Positions 8,373-16,860 of a DNA stretch of 64,000 nt are shown here, in pieces. The DNA is from Microbacterium testaceum (GTDB lineage: Bacteria > Actinomycetota > Actinomycetes > Actinomycetales > Microbacteriaceae), in assembly GCF_020781835.1 (NCBI RefSeq), contig NZ_JAJGNJ010000002.1:248001-312000 (forward strand). The letters run 5' to 3'. Position 1 is the first letter of the stretch. Each line of letters begins with the position of its first letter. The notes under the pieces are model-generated. The model was not told the DNA's origin and made no database searches. It saw only the letters and a program-made list of their open reading frames with translations. The translations under genes and the position numbers were made by a program.

Positions 8373-8430
8373 GCGATGAGAACAGGGCGGTGGGGCCGGA
8401 TCGCCCCGTTCTGGGCTCATCGCCTGTTCT
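8373..8430. repeat. Palindromic element with two alternative pairings
   Basis: GCGATGAG (8373-8380) can pair with CTCATCGC (8416-8423), while the overlapping AGAACAGG (8379-8386) can pair with CCTGTTCT (8423-8430). The element lies between the stop of the glycosyltransferase gene and the promoter region of the deaminase operon. It may terminate the glycosyltransferase transcript or be a dispersed palindromic repeat. The 8176-8471 gap otherwise holds only the operator above and a possible but unconvincing promoter. Confidence 0.35.
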
Positions 8431-8471
8431 GCGCGCGACCCGGCTGAGCAGTCGGTGCCGGATGCCAGGGC

Positions 8472-9656
8472 TCAGGCGCGTGCGCCGAAAGCCTCGTGCG
8501 CCTCGCGGTAGATGACGTCGATGCGGTCGACGTGCCGGTCGAAGTCGAGACCGGCGGCGCTCGCCGCCGCACCCGCGGTGACCGTCTCGAGCAGCGAGGC
8601 GTCGGCGGCCAGACGGCGGAGCGCCTCCGAGAACGCCGCGGGCGTGGCCTCGGCCGACACGACACCGTTCTCCCCGTCGACCACCAGCTCGCCGGCGGCG
8701 GCGGGTGTGGCCACGACGGGGCGGCCGAGCAGCAGGCTCTCGGCGATGACGAGGCCGAAGGTCTCGGGCCACAGCGAGGGGAACACCAGCGCCGTCGCCG
8801 AGCGGATCAACGCCCCCTTGGCCTCGGCATCCACCCATCCGACGTACTCCACGCTCCCGCCCGCGGCGGCCTGGACGGCGTCCCGCTCCGGTCCGTCGCC
8901 GGCGATGACCAGGTCGGCGTCGAGCCGCGCGTCGACCCACGCGCGCAGCAGCAGACCGATGCCCTTGGACTGCTGCAGTCGGCCGAGGAACACGAAGCGG
9001 GGTCGCGGAGGAGGCTCGATGTCGAGGTCGGGCGACGGCGGAGCGGGCCACCCGTGGGGAACGACGCGGCTGAGCGCCCGGCCGGCACGGAAACCCAGCT
9101 GGGCATGGCGAAGACGGGTCCGTTCGCTCGGGAACACGATCGCGGTCGTCCGCCGCGCGGACATCTCCACCACCCGCGCTCGGAAACGTTGGACGGGGTC
9201 GAGGCGGGGTGGCAGCACACCGTTGCGGAGGGTCGTCGACGTCGTATCGACGAGGCAGAAGTCGTGGGCGGTGTGGACGACCGGGGTGCGGAGCGCGCGC
9301 AGGACGCTCGCTCCCACGCCCTGGAACCGGTGCACGTGCACCACGTCGCGGTCGTCCTGCACGCGCCGATAGGAGCGCGGGCGGATGACGCCGTGGACGA
9401 CGTCGAGCGCGTGGAACAGCGCACGGGACAGGGGCGACGACCCGTGCCGATCCGGCGGGTACGGCCGCCAGGTCGGGCGCACGACCACCCGGACGCCTGC
9501 CGCGGACGCCCGCGCGATGCTGTCGGCATCCGCGACCGCCGTGACGATCTCGACGTCGTGGCCGCGCGCGCACTGCGCGGCCACGAGCGAGAACACGTAC
9601 GCCTCTGCGCCGCCCCAGGGGGTGACGAACGTGCTGTGGAGGTGGGTGATCTTCAC
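8472..9656 (-). CDS. Glycosyltransferase family 4 protein
   Basis: A 394-residue GT-B glycosyltransferase. The N-terminal acceptor domain starts KITHLHSTFVTPWGGAEAYV with the glycine-rich loop seen in GT4 enzymes. The donor domain begins near RFVFLGRLQQSKGI, has VIAGDGPE, and ends with the E-x7-E motif in PETFGLVIAES. It should transfer a sugar from a nucleotide donor to a surface glycan or lipid at the cytoplasmic face. The start is GTG at 9656, with GGAGG about 13 bases upstream. It is divergent from two further glycosyltransferase genes across a 244-base spacer, suggesting a small cell-surface glycan locus. Confidence 0.82.
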   Translation of the reverse strand: MKITHLHSTFVTPWGGAEAYVFSLVAAQCARGHDVEIVTAVADADSIARASAAGVRVVVRPTWRPYPPDRHGSSPLSRALFHALDVVHGVIRPRSYRRVQDDRDVVHVHRFQGVGASVLRALRTPVVHTAHDFCLVDTTSTTLRNGVLPPRLDPVQRFRARVVEMSARRTTAIVFPSERTRLRHAQLGFRAGRALSRVVPHGWPAPPSPDLDIEPPPRPRFVFLGRLQQSKGIGLLLRAWVDARLDADLVIAGDGPERDAVQAAAGGSVEYVGWVDAEAKGALIRSATALVFPSLWPETFGLVIAESLLLGRPVVATPAAAGELVVDGENGVVSAEATPAAFSEALRRLAADASLLETVTAGAAASAAGLDFDRHVDRIDVIYREAHEAFGARA

Positions 9657-9900
9657 GGTGGCCTGCCCTCCCTCCGGGCGGACGGGACCGCCGCCGCGAA
9701 CACAGTACGAGGGGCGCTTCCGCTGCCCTGGCGCCGTCGCCCCATCGTCTGCGCAGGGAGAGCGGTGTTCACACGCGACGTCGCGACCCTGCTGCCCTCG
9801 GTTCACCCGCCCGGTCGGGTTCCGGATGCCGACCGGGCCGCGTCGGCGGCTCGGCAGGCTGGTGACTCGTGCCGACCGCGCGGCACGAAGGGGAGGGTGC

Positions 9901-11127
9901 ATGCGGATCGTCAGTCTGTCTCCGGTCGTGCCGTACGACGGCATCCCGCACGCGGGCGGTCAGTACCTGCTGCGGCATCTGCGCGCGCTGCGCGAACTCG
10001 GGCATCGCGTCACCGTCGTGTCGTTCGACGACCGTGACAACCGGGCCGCCGCCGAGAGCCTCGCGGGGCTCGTCGACGTCGTGCTCGTGCCCGTCCCCCA
10101 CCCGCGCACGGCGGCCGCTCGTCGGCTCGTCGACATCCTCGAGCGGCAGGAGCAGCGCGTGTTCCCGGTGCGCCCGGTCGCGCGACGACGGCGCGCACTG
10201 CGGCGCAGCGCCGCGGCGCGCGCCGCGCTCGCCGGCGCCGACGCGGTCGAGTACCAGTGGACCGAGTCCGGTTGGCTCGGGCTGCGCCGCCGCCCGGCGG
10301 GCTCGGCGCCCCACGTCGTCGTCGCCCACGACGTCGTGCTGCAGAGCTACGAGCGTTTCCTCGCCGCCGCGGGGACGGGCCGGCATCCGCGTGTCCTGCT
10401 CGCCCGATGGCGGCGCGCGAGCGTGCGCCGTGACGAGCGCCGCATCTACCGTCACGCCGATGCCGTGCTCACCTTCAGCGCCAAGGACTCCGCGCTGGTC
10501 CGCCGGATCGCCGGAGTCGGGACTCCCGCCGTCGTCGTGCGTCCGCCGCTCGCGGACGGGGTGGAACTCCGGCCGCGCACGGGTGATCCGGTGCCGACCG
10601 TGCTCTTCGTCGGGGCTTTCGATCGCTCGGTCAACTCCGAGGCGGCCCTGTGGACCATGGCCGACATCGCTCCGTTGGTGCTGGCGGTGCATCCCGACGC
10701 GCGGTTCGTCTTCGCCGGTGCGCGCCCGACGCCGGGTATGCGACGTGCGGCGGCCGCGCGCCCCGAGTCGTTCGTCGTCACCGGACGCGTCGAGTCGGTC
10801 GACGCGGTGTACGCCGCGGCCGACGTCGTCCTCGTGCCGCTGCGGGCCGGGGCCGGGGTGAAGTTCAAGACGGTCGAGGCGATGGTGCGCGGCATCCCGG
10901 TGGTGTCGACGGGGGTCGGGATCGAGGGCATCGTCGACGACCGCATCCGGGCGTTCGCGGTCGCGGACGACGCGCGCGGGCTCGCATCCGGGCTGCTGCG
11001 CGCCCTCGCCGATCCGGACGCCGCGCGGCGGGAGGCGCTGCGCTCCCGCGCCGCCGTCGCGGACGAGTTCTCGGGCGGCGCGTTCCGACGCTCGCTCGCC
11101 GATGTCTATCGAGGAGGCCGACCGTGA
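9901..11127 (+). CDS. Glycosyltransferase (GT-B fold)
   Basis: A 408-residue protein with GT4/GT1-like architecture. The N-terminal half begins MRIVSLSPVVPYDGIPHAGG; the C-terminal donor domain starts at TVLFVGAFDRSVNSEAA and contains LVPLRAGAGVKFKTVEAM, the segment that holds the sugar nucleotide in PelF/GumH-like proteins. GGGGAGGG lies directly before the ATG. Its stop overlaps the next gene by four bases (GTGA), so the two act as a pair. Donor and acceptor are unknown. The spacer at 9657-9900 shows no gene. Confidence 0.8.
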   Translation: MRIVSLSPVVPYDGIPHAGGQYLLRHLRALRELGHRVTVVSFDDRDNRAAAESLAGLVDVVLVPVPHPRTAAARRLVDILERQEQRVFPVRPVARRRRALRRSAAARAALAGADAVEYQWTESGWLGLRRRPAGSAPHVVVAHDVVLQSYERFLAAAGTGRHPRVLLARWRRASVRRDERRIYRHADAVLTFSAKDSALVRRIAGVGTPAVVVRPPLADGVELRPRTGDPVPTVLFVGAFDRSVNSEAALWTMADIAPLVLAVHPDARFVFAGARPTPGMRRAAAARPESFVVTGRVESVDAVYAAADVVLVPLRAGAGVKFKTVEAMVRGIPVVSTGVGIEGIVDDRIRAFAVADDARGLASGLLRALADPDAARREALRSRAAVADEFSGGAFRRSLADVYRGGRP

Positions 11128-12134
11128 GCGGTCCCCGGCCCACCGTCACCGGCGCGACGGTCACTTACGGATCCCGGCACGACTCGTGCCTCGCGGTCGT
11201 GAGGCGCATGCTCGAGGCCGGTGTCGCGACGGTCCTCGTCGTCGACAACGGCTCCGCGCCGGCGGCCGCGGTCGCGCTCGATGCCGCCGCCGCGGAGAGC
11301 GGGGGACGCATCGTCGTGCACCGGATGCCGCGCAACGAGGGATCTGCGCCGGCCTTCGCCGCCGCGATCGCCGCCGCGCGCGACGCGGGCACCGAGTACG
11401 TCTGGCTCCTCGACGACGACAACCTGCCCGAACCCGGCGCGCTGGAGCGTCTGCTCTCGGCCGACCGCGTGCTGCGCGAGGCCGGCGTCGGCCTGACGGC
11501 GGTGGCCCCGCTGCGGGTCCCCGACGCCGAGCCCGCGACGATCGCCGAGGTCTCGGTGGTCGAGAGCGCGCGCGAGAGTCCACGCGAGGCGATCTCGTTC
11601 GCGGGGGTCGAGGCGGGCCTGTTCGCCCGGCGTCTCCTCGAGCGCCTGGGCCTGCGCCGGTCGAGACCGCGCGCCGTGGGCGCCGATCTCGCGTACGCCC
11701 CGTACGGAGGACTGCTGGTGCGGGCGGTCGTGCTGCGCGCGATCGGTCTTCCGCGCGCCGACTTCGTGCTGTACGGCGACGACCTCGAGTACACCTCCCG
11801 CATCGTCGCGCGCGGCGGGCGTCTGGGTCACGTGCGCGACGCGGTGGTCGTCGACCCTCGCGGGGAGCGGTGGATGCCACCGGGCTTCGAGGTGCGGGCG
11901 ATGTTCCTGTCGACCAACCCGGCGCTGCTGTACTACTTCCTGCGCAACCGCGTGCACCGCGAACTGGGCACGGGGCGGCGGTGGGGCGTCGCGCGGGTGG
12001 TGAACGCGGCGTTGTTCCTGGTGCTGTGCGTCGGCTGCGCGGTCGTGACGCGACGGTGGCGCCCGCTGCGCGTCATCCACCGGGCCGTCGGCGACGCGAG
12101 GGCCGGCCGACTGGGACGCCAGGTGGAGATCTAG
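11124..12134 (+). CDS. Glycosyltransferase family 2 protein
   Basis: A 336-residue GT-A enzyme starting at a GTG that overlaps the upstream stop (GTGA). The N-terminal nucleotide-binding strand is followed by LLDDDN (the metal-binding DxD-type motif, about residue 97) and YGDDLEY, which resembles GlfT2/galactofuranosyl- or rhamnosyl-type GT2 proteins. Residues near 290-312 form one hydrophobic helix (VVNAALFLVLCVGCAVV), anchoring it at the inner membrane. With the two neighbouring GT-B enzymes it probably extends a cell-wall or capsular glycan. Confidence 0.8.
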   Translation: MSGPRPTVTGATVTYGSRHDSCLAVVRRMLEAGVATVLVVDNGSAPAAAVALDAAAAESGGRIVVHRMPRNEGSAPAFAAAIAAARDAGTEYVWLLDDDNLPEPGALERLLSADRVLREAGVGLTAVAPLRVPDAEPATIAEVSVVESARESPREAISFAGVEAGLFARRLLERLGLRRSRPRAVGADLAYAPYGGLLVRAVVLRAIGLPRADFVLYGDDLEYTSRIVARGGRLGHVRDAVVVDPRGERWMPPGFEVRAMFLSTNPALLYYFLRNRVHRELGTGRRWGVARVVNAALFLVLCVGCAVVTRRWRPLRVIHRAVGDARAGRLGRQVEI

Positions 12135-12168
12135 CCTCGAGCGGGTGAGACCAAGGGCGAGAACCGGG

Positions 12169-13116
12169 TCACAGCTCGATCGTGATGCGCGGGCATGCCG
12201 CCCGGGAGACGCACAGCATCATCGTGCGGTTCGCCTCCTGCTCCTCCGGCGACAGCACGGAGTCGCGGTGCTCGACCTCGCCGTCGATCACGGGCACCTC
12301 GCACGTCCCGCATGTTCCGACCCGGCAGCTCGAGGGCACCACGGCGCCGTATTCCTCGACGACGTCGAGGATCGACTTCCCGGGCGGAACCGTCACGGTG
12401 AGCCCCGACATCATGAGGTCGACGTCGAACGGCTCGGTCCAGATCGGAGGCCCGAGCACCTTCGCCTCGAACCGCTCGACGTGCAGGCTCCCGCGCGGCC
12501 AGGTCGACATCGTGGCATCCAGGGACTCCAGCAGACGGGCGGGGCCGCACGCGTATACGACGGCGCGCGCCACGGGGGTGCCCAGCCGCGCGTCGAGGTC
12601 GAGTCGGCGACCCTCGTCCGCGGCGAACACCTCGACGCGGTCGCCGTAGAGGCCGGCGAGCTCGTCGGCGAACGCCATGGTGCGGCGGGAGCGGCCGGCG
12701 TAGAGGAGGGTCCACACCGCGCCCGCGGCCTCGGCGGCCTCGATCATCGGCACGATCGGGGTGATCCCGATCCCCCCGGCGACGAAGACGTACGAGCGGC
12801 CGGCGGTGGGGGCGAAGAGGAAGTGGTTGGCGGGGCCGCGGACCCGCAGCGCGGTGCCCGGGTGCGCATTCTCGTGGAGCCACACCGAGCCCTCGCGCTC
12901 GCGGAGCACACCGATGCGCCACGTGCCGCGCTCGCTCGGCGAACCGCACAGCGAGTACTGACGCTCGACACCGCCGGGCAGCACGACATCGATGTGCGCG
13001 CCCGGCGACCAGTGGGGGAGCACACTGCCGGCGCGCTCGAGGTCGAGCACGACGACGCCGTCGGCGGCTTCCCGCCGCTCGCGCACGGTCACCTCGAACG
13101 TCAGACCACCGCTCAT
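12169..13116 (-). CDS. PDR/VanB-type flavin-2Fe-2S oxidoreductase
   Basis: A 315-residue reductase component of a Rieske oxygenase system. Order of domains: flavin-binding beta-barrel with RQYSLCG (about residues 53-59), an NAD(P)-binding domain with GGIGITP, and a C-terminal plant-type 2Fe-2S ferredoxin with CRVGTCGTC and a fourth Cys in MLCVSRA. It would move electrons from NAD(P)H to a terminal oxygenase or demethylase. No oxygenase gene is present nearby, so the partner must be encoded elsewhere. The ATG overlaps the stop of the XRE-cupin gene by four bases. Confidence 0.85.
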   Translation of the reverse strand: MSGGLTFEVTVRERREAADGVVVLDLERAGSVLPHWSPGAHIDVVLPGGVERQYSLCGSPSERGTWRIGVLREREGSVWLHENAHPGTALRVRGPANHFLFAPTAGRSYVFVAGGIGITPIVPMIEAAEAAGAVWTLLYAGRSRRTMAFADELAGLYGDRVEVFAADEGRRLDLDARLGTPVARAVVYACGPARLLESLDATMSTWPRGSLHVERFEAKVLGPPIWTEPFDVDLMMSGLTVTVPPGKSILDVVEEYGAVVPSSCRVGTCGTCEVPVIDGEVEHRDSVLSPEEQEANRTMMLCVSRAACPRITIEL

Positions 13117-13739
13117 GTGTCTCCCTCGCCGGGGTCGGGGGCGCCGTGCACCAGTTCCTTCACGATCAACAGCCGGTACGGTGCGCCGCCGGGCGAGTGC
13201 CAGCGGTGCGGCGTCCCCGAACGGCAGTACACCGAGTCGCCCACGTCGAGCGTGGTCTCGCCGAAGGGGCCGAGCGAGATCACGATCGATCCCTCCAGCA
13301 CCGTGAGGAACTCGTCCTCCTCGTGGACGTAGTGGTCGCCGGGCTCGGCGTTCGCGCCGGTGAACTCCATCGGTTCGAAACGGCGCGGACCCTCCGCCAG
13401 CATCCGTGCGCTGCCCTCGGCGTACGGACCCACGAGTCCCTCGTCGGCGCGTACGAACGTCGGGTGCGCGCTCTCGTCGGGGCGCGGGGGTTCGGAGGCG
13501 GCGATGAGCTCGACGCGGCTGGTGCCCAGCGCGCGTGCCAGCCGCTCGAGGCTCGCCATGCTCGGGCGCGCGAGGCCGCGCTCGAGCTGACTGAGGAAGG
13601 GGTGCGACAGCGCCGCCGCCTCGGCCAGCTGCGTCAGCGTGAGTCCACGCGCTTTGCGCAGCCCGCGCAGGTGCGCGCCGAGACGTTCGTCGCCGGTGAC
13701 GGGATCGTCGGCGGGAATCGCGGGAGCCATGGTGGTCAT
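13113..13739 (-). CDS. XRE-family regulator with C-terminal cupin
   Basis: A 208-residue two-domain regulator. Residues 21-75 form an HTH_3 domain (LRKARGLTLTQLAEAA, SQLERGLARPSMASLERLA); residues 120-195 form a cupin barrel (HYVHEEDEFLTVLEG ... GTPHRW) that probably senses a small ligand. Regulators of this layout often control amine or nitrogen-compound catabolism. It is embedded in the operon with four-base overlaps on both sides, so its amount is tied to the enzymes, a pattern typical of autoregulated catabolic operons. No operator could be assigned. Confidence 0.85.
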   Translation of the reverse strand: MTTMAPAIPADDPVTGDERLGAHLRGLRKARGLTLTQLAEAAALSHPFLSQLERGLARPSMASLERLARALGTSRVELIAASEPPRPDESAHPTFVRADEGLVGPYAEGSARMLAEGPRRFEPMEFTGANAEPGDHYVHEEDEFLTVLEGSIVISLGPFGETTLDVGDSVYCRSGTPHRWHSPGGAPYRLLIVKELVHGAPDPGEGDT

Positions 13740-15034
13740 CGTCCCACCCTCTCGAACAGTCGGGCGGTGATCTCGGTCTCGTCGCCGGTCGTGAGGCATC
13801 CATCCTCGACGACGACGCGCCCCGCGGCGACGACCGTGCGCGGACGGCGACCGGGCGAGGCCCACAGCAGCCCCGCGACGCGGTCGGCGACCCCGGCGTC
13901 GGCGACGCCCGAGACGTCCCACACGCACAGGTCGGCGGCTGAACCGGGGGACAGCCGTCCGAGCTCGGGGCGTCCCAGCCCATCGGCCGAGCCCGCGGTG
14001 GCCATGGCCAGCACGGTGGATGCCGCCAGCTGCGGTCCCACGAGCGCCGAGACCTGCAGGGCCAGACGTGCGTCGGCAAGAAGGTGGCCCGCGTCGTTGC
14101 TGCCCCCGCCGCTCGTGCCCAGACCCACCGGGATGCCGGCATCCCGCAGCTTCGCGACGGGCGCGACGCCCCAGCCCATCGGCACGTCGCAGCCCGGAGC
14201 GTGCGTGGCGGTCACTCCGGCCGCGGCGACGCGGGCGATCTCGTCGTCGGTGACGCCGCACAGGTGCGCGAGGGTGACATCGGGGGCGAGCCAGCCCCAG
14301 TCCTCGAGCAGGTCGAGCGGGCGCCGTCCGTACTTCTGCAGGGCGATCTCGACGTCGACGACCTCGTTCGCCTGCGTGCGACGCCGCAGTCCACGGCGTT
14401 CCGCGACCTCCGCGAGCAGCGCGAACGTTTCGCGGGGGTCGCTGTGCACGCCCGCCGGACCCACCGCGACCTGCAGCATTCCGTCGGCGGTGACGCCCCC
14501 GGGGCGACCGTCGACCAGCGCGGCGGCGATCGCCTCGGCCGACAGGGCGGCTTCCTGCGGATCGTCCCGCGCGGCGCCGCGCACGAAGGCGAGTCGCGCG
14601 CCGAGGGAGGCGGCCGCGTCCGCGGCGGCGCGGGCCATGCCGACCGTGTCGGCTCCGGGGGGCCATGTGAGGTGATGGTCGGCCACGGTCGTGACGCCGC
14701 TCAGCAGAGCCTCGGCGAGGCCGGCCCGCGCGGCGATGCCGGTCAGTTCCGGGTCCACTCCGGCTGCCGCGTACGCGCTCGCCATCGCAGGAAGCCATTC
14801 GCGCATCGGGATGCCGCGGGTGCCCGGAAGCGTCCGGAACGCAGTCTGCAGCAGGTGGTGGTGCGCGTTGACGAGCCCAGGGGTCACGACGCATCCGCCG
14901 GCATCCACGACCGTCGCGCCGGCGGGGGCGGGCGCGTCGACGACCACCCCGTCGATGCTCACGACATCGCCCGTGCGGACCCGGCCTTCGGCTTCGACGA
15001 CCGCGACCGCGTCGCGGATGACGAGCGCCGTCAT
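13736..15034 (-). CDS. Amidohydrolase, 8-oxoguanine deaminase-like with altered metal site
   Basis: A 432-residue protein matching the 8-oxoguanine deaminase/AtzA branch along its length: PGLVNAHHHLLQ with the HxH pair H58/H60, LAH at H257, and WGVAPVAKLRDAGIPVGLG before a GGGSND segment. Two usual metal or catalytic ligands are changed: the third His of the family HTHLAE motif is Gln221 (RTQANE), and the Asp of VDGSASND is Ser308 (GTSGGGSND). E224 is kept. It may bind no metal, use another mechanism, or belong to an unstudied subfamily. It sits between XdhC and the XRE-cupin gene with four-base overlaps on both sides. Confidence 0.75.
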   Translation of the reverse strand: MTALVIRDAVAVVEAEGRVRTGDVVSIDGVVVDAPAPAGATVVDAGGCVVTPGLVNAHHHLLQTAFRTLPGTRGIPMREWLPAMASAYAAAGVDPELTGIAARAGLAEALLSGVTTVADHHLTWPPGADTVGMARAAADAAASLGARLAFVRGAARDDPQEAALSAEAIAAALVDGRPGGVTADGMLQVAVGPAGVHSDPRETFALLAEVAERRGLRRRTQANEVVDVEIALQKYGRRPLDLLEDWGWLAPDVTLAHLCGVTDDEIARVAAAGVTATHAPGCDVPMGWGVAPVAKLRDAGIPVGLGTSGGGSNDAGHLLADARLALQVSALVGPQLAASTVLAMATAGSADGLGRPELGRLSPGSAADLCVWDVSGVADAGVADRVAGLLWASPGRRPRTVVAAGRVVVEDGCLTTGDETEITARLFERVGR

Positions 15035-16008
15035 CGGGCCATCACCGGCGCCGGGAGCGCGCATCCGGGCGCGGCGCCGGCGTGCAGGGGGCCGTCCGTC
15101 GAGCTCAGCGGCAGGGCGCTCGCGCGGCGTCGTGCCGCGACGATCTCGGCGATGACCGACAGTGCCGTCTCTTCGGGTGTCTCCGCACCGAGGTCGAGGC
15201 CCAGGGGCGAGTGCAGCCGGCCCAGCTCGGCATCCGTCACCCCCGCCTGCGTGAGCAGCGCGGCGCGTCGCGCGACGGTCGCCCGTGATCCCATGGCGCC
15301 GACGAACCCCACCGGGAGCCGTAGCGCGGTGCGGATCGCGGGGACATCGAGGCGTTCGTCGTGCGTCAGGACGCACACCGCGGTGCGCTCGTCCGGGGAT
15401 TCCAGCGAGGCGAGGTACTCGTGCGGCGTGGCGACGACCAGTTCGGATGCCTCGGGGAATCGGTCGCGCGTCACCAGCAGCGCCCATGCGTCGCACACCG
15501 TCACGGCGAATCCCGCGGCCGCGCCCACGCGGCACAGGGCCGCCGCGTGCTCACCCGCCCCGAGGACGACGAGCCGAGGGCGCGACGGTCGGTGAAGCTC
15601 CAGCACCGTCCCGTCGGTCAGCTCGAGGTCGATCGCGCTCTCCCGACCCGCCGCGGCCGCCACGAGGGCGTCGCGCACCCGGACGTCGTCGCCGTCGATC
15701 GGGTAGGCGACCACCTCGATCGCCCCACCGCACGCGAGTCCGGCGGTGACGATCGCGTCGTCCGGGCCGGTGAAGCCGAAGCTTCCGCGACGGACGTCGC
15801 CCGAGCGGAGCGCGTCCAGTCCGAGCATCACGGCGTCCCCCTCGACGCAGCCGCCCGACAGCGAGCCGATGACACGCGCGTCGGACGTCACCGCGAGCGT
15901 CGCGCCCACTCCGCGCGGGGCGCTGCGCACGACACGGGTCACCGTGACCGCCGCGACGGGTACCCCGCGTTCGATCAGGGGCAGCAGATCCGCGGCCAGT
16001 TCGAGCAT
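15031..16008 (-). CDS. XdhC/CoxI family molybdenum-enzyme maturation factor
   Basis: A 325-residue protein with the N-terminal XdhC_CoxI domain (SAPRGVGATLAV, then SLSGGCVEGDAV) and a C-terminal Rossmann domain (RLVVLGAGEHAAAL ... FVGAMGSRATVARR). XdhC-type proteins bind molybdenum cofactor, promote its sulfuration and insert it into xanthine dehydrogenase-type enzymes. None of those enzymes is encoded here. The stop overlaps the start of the amidohydrolase by four bases. It is divergent from the MobA-like gene 51 bases away, the usual partner for making the cytosine-dinucleotide cofactor. Confidence 0.82.
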   Translation of the reverse strand: MLELAADLLPLIERGVPVAAVTVTRVVRSAPRGVGATLAVTSDARVIGSLSGGCVEGDAVMLGLDALRSGDVRRGSFGFTGPDDAIVTAGLACGGAIEVVAYPIDGDDVRVRDALVAAAAGRESAIDLELTDGTVLELHRPSRPRLVVLGAGEHAAALCRVGAAAGFAVTVCDAWALLVTRDRFPEASELVVATPHEYLASLESPDERTAVCVLTHDERLDVPAIRTALRLPVGFVGAMGSRATVARRAALLTQAGVTDAELGRLHSPLGLDLGAETPEETALSVIAEIVAARRRASALPLSSTDGPLHAGAAPGCALPAPVMAR

Positions 16009-16059
16009 GCTGGCGACCGTATCCCCGCCGTGTTTCGCGCACGCTACGCTGTCGTGACC

Positions 16060-16644
16060 ATGCCCTCCGAGACCTCCGCCGACACCGTGGCGGACAGGCC
16101 GGCGGGCCTCGTCCTCGCCGCGGGGGCCGGTCGGCGATTCGGTGGCCCCAAAGCCCTCGCCCGCGATTCCCTCGGCGTCCCCTGGGTGGAGAGGGCCGTG
16201 CGGGCGCTGCGCGAAGGCGGGTGCGACCCGGTCGTCGTCGTCCTGGGCGCCGCGGCCGACTCCGCGGGGCGCCTCGTCCCCGCGGGGACGACCGTCGTGC
16301 ACGCCGAGGCGTGGGCCGAGGGGGTGTCGGCGTCTCTGCGCGCGGGGCTGGCGGCCGTGGCATCCACCGCCGCTCCCGCGGTCGTCGTGGTGCCGGTCGA
16401 CACTCCCGACCTGCCCGCCGCGGCCGTCGCGCGTCTCGCGGGCCGCGCGGGCGCCGGGGCGCTGGCGTTCGCGGCGTATGCCGGCGAGCCCGGGCATCCG
16501 GTCGTGATCGGGCGCGATCACTGGAACGCCCTCTCCGCGGAGATCCGGGGCGACGTGGGGGCGCGCCCCTACCTCCGCGCCCAGGGTGCCGAGGCGGTCG
16601 AGTGCGGCGATCTGTGGTCGGGTGCTGACCGCGACGTGCGCTGA
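16060..16644 (+). CDS. MobA-like nucleotidyltransferase
   Basis: A 194-residue GT-A-fold NTP transferase. The signature LVLAAGAGRRFGGPKAL near residue 17 binds the nucleotide, and VVPVDTPDLP carries the metal-binding Asp. MocA/MobA-like proteins of this size attach CMP or GMP to the molybdenum cofactor; paired with XdhC, CTP:molybdopterin cytidylyltransferase is the likeliest role, though sugar- or cobinamide-nucleotide transferases share the fold. The ATG at 16060 is used; an in-frame GTG at 16054 is possible. It is divergently transcribed from xdhC. Confidence 0.75.
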   Translation: MPSETSADTVADRPAGLVLAAGAGRRFGGPKALARDSLGVPWVERAVRALREGGCDPVVVVLGAAADSAGRLVPAGTTVVHAEAWAEGVSASLRAGLAAVASTAAPAVVVVPVDTPDLPAAAVARLAGRAGAGALAFAAYAGEPGHPVVIGRDHWNALSAEIRGDVGARPYLRAQGAEAVECGDLWSGADRDVR

Positions 16645-16703
16645 TCCGCCCTCGGATCCCGGTGTCGTTATGTGTTCGTTGCATTCTGCGCGCGCCGGGA
16701 CCC

Positions 16704-16733
16704 TGGACAAATCCTGACGGCGGGGGATATGTT
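16704..16733 (+). promoter_or_regulatory. Promoter candidate for sugar ABC operon
   Basis: TGGACA (16704-16709) and TATGTT (16728-16733) are separated by 18 bases and lie about 128 bases upstream of the ChvE-like ATG. This would leave a long leader in which no regulator site was recognised. A CATAAT at 16745 is an alternative -10 without a good -35. Confidence 0.4.
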
Positions 16734-16860
16734 CACGGAGCCGTCATAATTACGACGACACCAGGAAGCCGGGACGAGGACGTACCCGATCCGACGCCGG
16801 GGTGGGCGCCGGGTGCGACCCTCGGGGGTCCCTGCAGTTCAGAGAGGAACGCAGATCACA

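Noticed and set aside
13736..15034. Assigning a specific 8-oxoguanine deaminase gene symbol
   Set aside because: Two catalytic-site residues differ from the family, so the activity cannot be assumed.
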